From: Lapidilactobacillus bayanensis
GTDB lineage: Bacteria > Bacillota > Bacilli > Lactobacillales > Lactobacillaceae
Direction: 5' to 3'
Assembly: GCF_003946695.1 (NCBI RefSeq)
Contig: NZ_RHOX01000018.1
Coordinates: 1 to 43,982 of the forward strand
Length of the DNA stretch: 43,982 nt
In this document: in pieces, positions 39,413 to 43,982 of the stretch
How the letters are laid out: each line of letters begins with the position of its first letter
Position numbering within the stretch: the stretch's first letter is position 1
The notes under the pieces: model-generated
Database searches by the model: none
The model's input: only the letters and a program-made list of their open reading frames with translations
Told to the model about the DNA's origin: nothing
Translations under genes and position numbers: made by a program

Positions 39413-40327
39413 ATGGGATTCTTTGACAAAGCAAAGCAAGCACTAAAAGAGTCAGTTCAAGAAGGCCAACAAAATGTTAAATCATCAATTCAATCACAGA
39501 CAGAATTAATTAATAAAACTACTCAATCATCAACATCTCGATTAAGCAATAAATTAGAGGCAATACAAGAACAAGCCAATGAAGCGGCAGCTAGACAACA
39601 AAACGAAGTTGATGAGATTCGATTGAAGAAAGCAACAGCAAAAGTTGATCGGGATGTTTTACCAGATATTGATAAGGAACGGGTTATTGGCAAGGCACCA
39701 GTTTATTTTCAAAATAATTATTCAAAGAAACTAGTTGGGGCCACAATAATAACACCAAAAATCTATCAGTTAGATGACTCAACAGTAACTTTCTCTTTGT
39801 CACACGCTATACTTTTTGAGTTAATAAGTATGAGTTTTGCTGGACCAGTCTACCATGAAGAAACTATTCAGAAAGAACTCTCTCCAGCAACTAAAACAAC
39901 AGTTAAAAAGAAACATCATGGTATTGCTGGGACAGTTATTGGCACTGTTCTTGCCCCGGGTGTTGGAACTATCGCTGGAGCGGTAGTTGGTTCACATACC
40001 GGAAAAGATAAAATTACGGATGGACATGCAGCGAAAGTTTCAACATCAACAAAACAAGTAGAAGACGGTGCACCACTAACGCTTGAATTAAGACGCTTGG
40101 ACAACGATGAACACATCACTTTAGTCTTAGCTGCACGAACAAAAGATTATGACCGCATTCGCAGTGAAATTAAAGTACCGGAAGTCAAAGATGATAATGA
40201 CGAGCATTCCGAAAGTATTTCTGATGAAGCAGTAAATCAATTGAAGAAAATAAAGGATCTACTTGATTCTGGAATATTGACACAAGAAGAATTCGATACA
40301 AAAAAGAAACAAATTCTAAATCTATAG
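39413..40327 (+). CDS. Glycine-zipper protein with C-terminal SHOCT domain
   Basis: Start chosen at ATG 39413 (MGFFDKAKQALKESVQEG) behind GGAGGAA. The 304-residue product has an N-terminal coiled coil (1-75), a beta-rich middle, a glycine zipper (about 164-198: HGIAGTVIGTVLAPGVGTIA) that may insert into membrane, and a SHOCT domain at the very end (LKKIKDLLDSGILTQEEFDT). It lies between the switch and integrase on the lysogeny strand, typical of superinfection-exclusion or host-modifying cargo. Function unknown. Confidence 0.8.
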   Translation: MGFFDKAKQALKESVQEGQQNVKSSIQSQTELINKTTQSSTSRLSNKLEAIQEQANEAAARQQNEVDEIRLKKATAKVDRDVLPDIDKERVIGKAPVYFQNNYSKKLVGATIITPKIYQLDDSTVTFSLSHAILFELISMSFAGPVYHEETIQKELSPATKTTVKKKHHGIAGTVIGTVLAPGVGTIAGAVVGSHTGKDKITDGHAAKVSTSTKQVEDGAPLTLELRRLDNDEHITLVLAARTKDYDRIRSEIKVPEVKDDNDEHSESISDEAVNQLKKIKDLLDSGILTQEEFDTKKKQILNL

Positions 40328-40335
40328 TCCATTCT

Positions 40336-40377
40336 TCCACTCTGGTGACTAGCATTGGTTCGATTCCAATGGTGGAT
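40336..40377 (+). ncRNA. tRNA top-half minihelix element between the SHOCT gene and integrase
   Basis: TCCACT pairs with GGTGGA (last pair U-G), stacked on a T-arm ATTGG-TTCGATT-CCAAT; the intervening strand is CTGGTG-ACTAGC. Every stem differs in sequence from the element at 26415-26455 yet pairs, while CTGGTG and TTCGATT are identical and all spacings agree. No frame covers it; it starts 9 bases after the SHOCT stop codon. Resembles a tRNA lacking anticodon and D stems. Confidence 0.65.
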
Positions 40378-40410
40378 CTAAACCAGTCGAAATCGACGGG
40401 TTTAAAAAAA

Positions 40411-40448
40411 GCTATATCCCCTAACTTTGGCGAGTCGGGATATAGCTA
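40411..40448 (-). terminator. Hairpin terminator (minus strand) before integrase
   Basis: AGCTATATCCC/GGGATATAGCT, an 11-bp perfect stem with a 16-nt loop. On the minus strand it is followed by TTTTTT, so it can end leftward transcription entering from the integrase side. Confidence 0.7.
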
Positions 40449-40452
40449 AACG

Positions 40453-40484
40453 TCAAAAAGTGTACTTAAGTACGCGCTTTTTGT
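40453..40484. terminator. Bidirectional hairpin before integrase
   Basis: CAAAAAG...CTTTTTG with an inner GTACTTAAGTAC palindrome. Both sides give short T runs. It lies 37 bases before the integrase start. Confidence 0.5.
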
Positions 40485-40520
40485 GTACCCTAATTTTAGC
40501 ATTTTAAGGAGGATTTATCT

Positions 40521-41696
40521 ATGACAGTTTTTAAACGTAAAGATAGAAAGGAAAAGCCCTGGGTATTTCGATATAAATATATTGATTCAAAAGGTAATGA
40601 AAAAACAAAGAATGAATCTTTTGCTACTAAAGCCCTAGCCAAAAAAGCAGAGGCAAAATTCATTGTTGACAGCGGTGGTGCTGTAAAGATCGATCCATCT
40701 ATTACAGTCGCCGATTATTACGATGACTGGGTTAAAACCTTCAAGTCTAAATCAGTCTCAGCTAATACTATGAGTAAGTATGCAACTTCTGGAGTTAATA
40801 TTCGCAAATATTTCGGTAATACTAAGATGGTTGAACTAACACGTACACTCTACCAGCAATTCATTAACTGGTACATTGATGATGATTATGGCCATAAACA
40901 TTCTAAACAGTCTGTTGAGAAGCTTCATTCTCACGCACACCAAGCAATTCAGGAAGCAGCTATTGAAGGATTAATTACTCAAGATGTTGCACTGAAGCCC
41001 CAGCTAGGTGGTCAAGATGGTAAACCGGCTTCGACTAAGTTCTTAGACGAAGCCCAATTTGAGAAGCTTCGTGACTATGCTAATAAGTTTGCTGATCCAT
41101 CAAGAATTGGATTAATGATGACTCAATTTGCAATTTATACTGGTGCTCGTATTGGCGAGATTGGTGGGATGACGTGGGATGATATTGACGAGAAGAATAG
41201 CACAATAACAATCAATAAGACTTATCAATATGCAACATTTAAGCCGGAACGTGACAAAGATAATCGTGTTAAGTGGCCAGATAATCGCAAAAAAGTATTT
41301 GGCCCAACTAAAACTGCTGCTTCTGTTAGAACTATTGCTGTTAGTCCTACTTTAATCAACAGCTTGCATACGCTCATATTAGCCCAGAAAATCAAAGTTA
41401 AAGATAACCCCTATCATTTACTCTTCTTAGGACCAGACGGCGTACCACCAGCAAGCAATGATGCAAATAAGGAAATGAGACGCGCCATGAAGCATTTGAA
41501 GATTGAGAAAGATAAGTTTACCTTTCATGGACTACGCCATAGTCACGGAAGCTATTTATTAAGTAAAGGCGTTGATTTGAAATATGTATCTGTTCGACTT
41601 GGTCACGAAAATATTGGAATTACAATTAAAATTTACACTCACGTATTAGATCGATTCAAAAAAGAAGAAGAAATAAAAGCTGTTCAAGTTTTGTAA
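40521..41696 (+). CDS. int: Site-specific tyrosine integrase
   Basis: Catalyses integration at tRNA-Leu and, with an excisionase, excision. The 391-residue product has an N-terminal arm-binding domain (FKRKDRKEKPWVFRYKYIDS), a SAM-like core-binding domain (60-165) and the catalytic domain with Arg210 (TGARIGEI), His336-x-x-Arg339 (FHGLRH), His362 (RLGHENI) and Tyr372 (IYTHVL). AAGGAGG lies upstream. The gene points to the right att core, 219 bases away, with arm-type repeats between. Confidence 0.97.
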   Translation: MTVFKRKDRKEKPWVFRYKYIDSKGNEKTKNESFATKALAKKAEAKFIVDSGGAVKIDPSITVADYYDDWVKTFKSKSVSANTMSKYATSGVNIRKYFGNTKMVELTRTLYQQFINWYIDDDYGHKHSKQSVEKLHSHAHQAIQEAAIEGLITQDVALKPQLGGQDGKPASTKFLDEAQFEKLRDYANKFADPSRIGLMMTQFAIYTGARIGEIGGMTWDDIDEKNSTITINKTYQYATFKPERDKDNRVKWPDNRKKVFGPTKTAASVRTIAVSPTLINSLHTLILAQKIKVKDNPYHLLFLGPDGVPPASNDANKEMRRAMKHLKIEKDKFTFHGLRHSHGSYLLSKGVDLKYVSVRLGHENIGITIKIYTHVLDRFKKEEEIKAVQVL

Positions 41697-41787
41697 CCAA
41701 TATGGAGGCTGTAACCCTTGCGACACAAAAGATTGGTAGATATTGAGTTACCCGATTTGTTAACCAAGCACCAAAAAATACGCTTCT

Positions 41788-41806
41788 GGTTAACTTTGGT
41801 TAACTT
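41788..41806 (+). repeat. Integrase arm-type sites, right arm
   Basis: GGTTAACTT at 41788-41796 and 41798-41806, with the same 10-bp period as the left-arm pair GGGTAACTT. Confidence 0.6.
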
Positions 41807-41847
41807 TGTTACTCCGAACTCCCCTTAACTATACTTTAGGCAAAAAA

Positions 41848-41873
41848 ATAAACGTTGATTTCTCAACGTTTAT
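41848..41873 (-). terminator. Phage-supplied terminator for the tRNA operon
   Basis: ATAAACGTTGA-N4-TCAACGTTTAT, a perfect 11-bp stem followed on the minus strand by TTTTTTGCC. It lies 44 bases past the tRNA-Leu 3' end, inside the prophage, and would stop tRNA operon transcripts from running antisense through integrase. Confidence 0.85.
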
Positions 41874-41914
41874 CGCAACTCTACGTTACTCAACTTTACT
41901 TGAATAACACTATG

Positions 41915-41928
41915 TATACCGGTGATCG
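41915..41928. other. Right att core (14 bp)
   Basis: TATACCGGTGATCG, identical to 2622-2635. It covers the 3' end of tRNA-Leu(CAA), so the tRNA stays intact after integration. Confidence 0.8.
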
Positions 41929-42001
41929 GGGTCGAACCGATACGCCCTCAACGGGCACTGGATTTTGAGTCCAGCGCGTCTGCCTATTCCGCCACACCGG
42001 C
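41917..42001 (-). tRNA. tRNA-Leu(CAA), phage attachment gene
   Basis: 85 nt, long variable arm, anticodon CAA. The acceptor closes with a G1-U72 wobble. Its 3' end is the prophage att core. Confidence 0.95.
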
Positions 42002-42031
42002 AAAAAAGTATTAATGGCTCAAGCAGGCCAA

Positions 42032-42102
42032 AGGTGGTAATCGGATTTGAACCGACGATAAGGGTTTTGCAGACCCGTGCCTTACCACTTGGCTATACCA
42101 CC
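42032..42102 (-). tRNA. tRNA-Cys(GCA)
   Basis: 71 nt, full cloverleaf, anticodon GCA in loop CTGCAAA; acceptor GGTGGTA/TACCACC. Confidence 0.95.
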
Positions 42103-42139
42103 AACAAATATAAAAATAGTTAATCGCAATGTTAACTAA

Positions 42140-42211
42140 TTGGGTTAGCTGGATTCGAACCAGCGCATGATGGAGTCAAAGTCCATTGCCTTACCGCTTG
42201 GCTATAACCCA
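42140..42211 (-). tRNA. tRNA-Gln(TTG)
   Basis: 72 nt, anticodon TTG in loop CTTTGAC; acceptor TGGGTTA/TAACCCA. Confidence 0.95.
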
Positions 42212-42219
42212 ATAAAAAG

Positions 42220-42293
42220 GGCGGTATGTGGGGATCGAACCCACGTGTGCCGGTGCCACAAACCGGTGTGTTAACCACTTCACCAATACCGCC
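42220..42293 (-). tRNA. tRNA-His(GTG)
   Basis: Anticodon GTG in loop TTTGTGG. The acceptor pairs eight bases including the G-1:C73 pair that marks tRNA-His. Confidence 0.95.
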
Positions 42294-42305
42294 ATAAATT
42301 GTAAA

Positions 42306-42376
42306 CAGGGATAGTAGGAGTTGAACCCACATCAACGGTTTTGGAGACCGCTATTCTACCATTGAACTATATCCCT
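42306..42376 (-). tRNA. tRNA-Trp(CCA)
   Basis: 71 nt, anticodon CCA in loop CTCCAAA; acceptor AGGGATA/TATCCCT, discriminator G. Confidence 0.95.
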
Positions 42377-42381
42377 ATTGA

Positions 42382-42462
42382 TGGAGGAGAGTGGATTCGA
42401 ACCACCGAACCCGAAGGAGCGGATTTACAGTCCGCCGCGTTTAGCCTCTTCGCTACTCCTCC
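42382..42462 (-). tRNA. tRNA-Tyr(GTA)
   Basis: 81 nt with a long variable arm, anticodon GTA in loop CTGTAAA. Confidence 0.95.
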
Positions 42463-42467
42463 AAAAA

Positions 42468-42540
42468 TGGCGCGGGACAGAATCGAACTGCCGACACATG
42501 GAGCTTCAATCCATTGCTCTACCAACTGAGCTACCGAGCC
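42468..42540 (-). tRNA. tRNA-Phe(GAA), copy 1
   Basis: 73 nt, anticodon GAA in loop TTGAAGC. Acceptor GGCTCGG faces CCGCGCC, leaving a U4-C69 mismatch. Confidence 0.95.
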
Positions 42541-42546
42541 AAACTA

Positions 42547-42620
42547 CGGTCCCAACGGGACTCGAACCCGTGATCTCCTGCGTGACAGGCAGGCGTCCTA
42601 ACCAACTAGACCATGGAACC
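42547..42620 (-). tRNA. tRNA-Asp(GTC), copy 1
   Basis: 74 nt, anticodon GTC in loop CTGTCAC; acceptor GGTTCCA/TGGGACC, discriminator G. Confidence 0.95.
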
Positions 42621-42623
42621 ATA

Positions 42624-42697
<74 letters not shown>

Positions 42698-42708
42698 ATA
42701 AGTATAAA

Positions 42709-42798
42709 AGGAGGATGTGGGATTCGAACCCACGCGCGGTTTGACCCGCCTGACGGTTTTCAAGACCGTTCCCTTCAGCCGGACTTGGGTAATCCTCC
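42709..42798 (-). tRNA. tRNA-Ser(TGA)
   Basis: 90 nt with long variable arm, anticodon TGA in loop CTTGAAA; acceptor GGAGGAT/ATCCTCC. Confidence 0.95.
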
Positions 42799-42837
42799 AA
42801 AAGCTGAAAATATAAGAGTATTAAATTGATAATACCA

Positions 42838-42909
42838 TGACCCGTACGGGATTTGAACCCATGTTACCGCCGTGAAAGGGCAGTGTCTTAACCACTTGAC
42901 CAACGGGCC
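42838..42909 (-). tRNA. tRNA-Glu(TTC)
   Basis: 72 nt, anticodon TTC in loop CTTTCAC; acceptor contains one G-U pair. Confidence 0.95.
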
Positions 42910-42929
42910 ATACTAAAAATTAAAGCTAA

Positions 42930-43017
42930 CGGAGAAGGAGGGATTTGAACCCTCGCGCCAGTTTCCCGACCTACACCCTTAGCAGGGGCGCCTCTTCAGC
43001 CACTTGAGTACTTCTCC
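42930..43017 (-). tRNA. tRNA-Ser(GCT)
   Basis: 88 nt with long variable arm, anticodon GCT in loop CTGCTAA; discriminator G. Confidence 0.95.
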
Positions 43018-43019
43018 AA

Positions 43020-43093
<74 letters not shown>

Positions 43094-43103
43094 ATTTGCC
43101 ACA

Positions 43104-43174
43104 AGCGGGTGACGAGAATCGGACTCGCGACTACAGCTTGGAAGGCTGTCGTTTTACCACTAAACTACACCCGC
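43104..43174 (-). tRNA. tRNA-Gly(TCC)
   Basis: 71 nt, anticodon TCC in loop CTTCCAA; acceptor GCGGGTG/CACCCGC. Confidence 0.95.
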
Positions 43175-43191
43175 ACTACCTATTCAGTTCA

Positions 43192-43264
43192 TGGCGCGAG
43201 ACAGAATCGAACTGCCGACACATGGAGCTTCAATCCATTGCTCTACCAACTGAGCTACCGAGCC
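43192..43264 (-). tRNA. tRNA-Phe(GAA), copy 2
   Basis: Like copy 1 with C66 changed to U (G7-U66 wobble); the U4-C69 mismatch is kept. Confidence 0.95.
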
Positions 43265-43270
43265 AAACTA

Positions 43271-43344
43271 CGGTCCCAACGGGACTCGAACCCGTGATCT
43301 CCTGCGTGACAGGCAGGCGTCCTAACCAACTAGACCATGGAACC
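43271..43344 (-). tRNA. tRNA-Asp(GTC), copy 2
   Basis: Identical to the copy at 42547-42620. Confidence 0.95.
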
Positions 43345-43347
43345 ATA

Positions 43348-43421
<74 letters not shown>

Positions 43422-43467
43422 ATAAAATAATAAACTAAAATACTTTTCCAAAATCCATCAAAAATGA

Positions 43468-43541
43468 TGGACCTTGTAGGACTCGAACCTACGACCGGAC
43501 GGTTATGAGCCGTCTGCTCTAACCAACTGAGCTAAAGGTCC
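43468..43541 (-). tRNA. tRNA-Ile(CAT), the lysidine-type isoleucine tRNA
   Basis: 74 nt, CAT anticodon in loop CTCATAA with acceptor GGACCTT/AAGGTCC. Body and operon position (after Met, before fMet-Asp-Phe) match tRNA-Ile2 of Bacillus trnB, read as AUA after modification by TilS. Annotation tools often call it Met. Confidence 0.8.
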
Positions 43542-43549
43542 AAGTAATA

Positions 43550-43623
43550 TAGCGGCGAAGGGGATCGAACCCCCGACCTCCCGGGTATGAACCGGACGCT
43601 CTAGCCAGCTGAGCTACACCGCC
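43550..43623 (-). tRNA. Elongator tRNA-Met(CAT)
   Basis: 74 nt, loop TTCATAC, acceptor GGCGGTG with G1-U72; typical elongator methionine body. Confidence 0.88.
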
Positions 43624-43643
43624 AAAAAATATTATCATGGAAA

Positions 43644-43717
43644 TCGGGAAGACAGGATTCGAACCTGCGACCCCCTGGTCCCAAACCAGGTGCTCTACCA
43701 AGCTGAGCTACTTCCCG
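43644..43717 (-). tRNA. tRNA-Pro(TGG)
   Basis: 74 nt, anticodon TGG in loop TTTGGGA; acceptor CGGGAAG/CTTCCCG. Confidence 0.95.
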
Positions 43718-43722
43718 TTCTA

Positions 43723-43796
43723 TGCACCCAGTAGGAGTCGAACCTACAACCTTCTGATTCGTAGTCAGACACTCTATCCAATTGCGCTATGGGTGC
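43723..43796 (-). tRNA. tRNA-Arg(ACG)
   Basis: 74 nt, anticodon ACG (inosine after editing); acceptor GCACCCA/TGGGTGC. Confidence 0.95.
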
Positions 43797-43810
43797 ATTC
43801 TTCATTATAA

Positions 43811-43896
43811 TGCCGAGGACCGGGATCGAACCGGTACGGTGATCACTCACCGCAGGATTTTAAGTCCTGTGCGTCTGCCTATTCCGCCACCCCGGC
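43811..43896 (-). tRNA. tRNA-Leu(TAA)
   Basis: 86 nt with long variable arm, anticodon TAA in loop CTTAAAA. Confidence 0.95.
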
Positions 43897-43908
43897 GTTT
43901 ATAATGAA

Positions 43909-43980
43909 AGCGGAAGACGAGATTCGAACTCGCGACCCCCACCATGGCAAGGTGATGTTCTACCACTGAACTACTTCCGC
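43909..43980 (-). tRNA. tRNA-Gly(GCC)
   Basis: 72 nt, anticodon GCC in loop TTGCCAT; acceptor GCGGAAG/CTTCCGC. The operon probably continues beyond the window edge. Confidence 0.93.
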
Positions 43981-43982
43981 AT

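Larger units (their letters stand above)
41697..41914. other. Integrase-proximal att arm
   Basis: No gene. It contains AGTTACCCG (41746-41754) and TTGTTAACCAA (41759-41769) in inverted orientation, then two direct GGTTAACTT copies, and the terminator at 41848-41873. These are likely arm-type integrase sites matching those at 2688-2706. Confidence 0.6.
2622..41928. mobile_element. Complete temperate prophage with contractile (PBSX-like) tail, integrated in tRNA-Leu(CAA)
   Basis: The element runs from a 14-bp core at 2622-2635 to the same core at 41915-41928 in the 3' end of tRNA-Leu. It holds an integrase next to the right core, a lysogeny switch, early replication/recombination genes, a late regulator, packaging, head, sheath-bearing tail, baseplate and lysis modules in standard order. 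No essential structural gene is obviously broken, so it may be inducible. Late and most early genes are on the minus strand; integrase and lysogeny genes are on the plus strand. Confidence 0.93.

Noticed and set aside
40321-40400. A complete phage tRNA gene
   Set aside because: Only acceptor-like and T-arm parts can be folded; there is no anticodon arm and the upstream sequence is the end of the SHOCT coding region.

Overview
The window comes from a low-GC Gram-positive bacterium, most likely a member of the Lactobacillaceae. The evidence is a Lactobacillales-type clpP with CIRCE and CtsR control, a Bacillus/Lactobacillus-type tRNA operon, and an AT-rich prophage whose genes resemble lactic-acid-bacterial phage genes. 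I cannot name the species from sequence alone.

Layout. (1) 1-975: clpP (minus strand) with its terminator and a CIRCE + CtsR promoter. (2) 975-2230: decayed intergenic DNA, then a CRISPR array of 11 full 30-bp repeats on the minus strand, with its leader on the right and a degenerate last repeat lying in the loop of a perfect 25-bp inverted repeat. The repeat resembles clostridial/listerial type I-B repeats. No cas gene is in the window. (3) 2622-41928: a complete prophage of about 39.3 kb in the 3' end of tRNA-Leu(CAA), bounded by a 14-bp core (TATACCGGTGATCG). (4) 41917-43980: 23 tRNA genes, all minus strand.

Prophage. The integrase, a glycine-zipper/SHOCT protein, an ImmA-like protease and a CI-like repressor are on the plus strand at the right. 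Leftward from a Cro-like gene run the early genes: BRO antirepressor, DUF771, Rad50-like ATPase, RecT, MBL-fold protein, DnaD-type initiator, many small proteins and an ArpU-like late regulator. A late control region follows, with seven 11-bp phased repeats, a structured leader RNA and a terminator. Then come terS, terL, portal, a MuF head protein with a C-terminal toxin domain, scaffold, capsid, connectors, and a contractile PBSX-type tail (sheath, tube, frameshifted chaperone, tape measure, baseplate, fibres). XkdX, holin and a GH25 endolysin end the operon. The phage is therefore a temperate myovirus-like element that appears intact. Several plus-strand cassettes interrupt the minus-strand operons as likely lysogeny-expressed cargo.

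Most notable: two RNA elements (26415-26455 minus, 40336-40377 plus) share a tRNA top-half minihelix design with covarying stems; a 190-nt leader ending in a terminator sits behind the phased repeat array, like the lambda late leader; the MuF protein carries a polymorphic-toxin domain with an adjacent candidate immunity gene; the prophage cuts the tRNA operon off from its own terminator and supplies a replacement; the CRISPR array ends in a long palindrome; and terminators of small plus-strand genes are embedded in the coding sequence of opposing genes. All database-dependent statements are from memory of families, not from searches.
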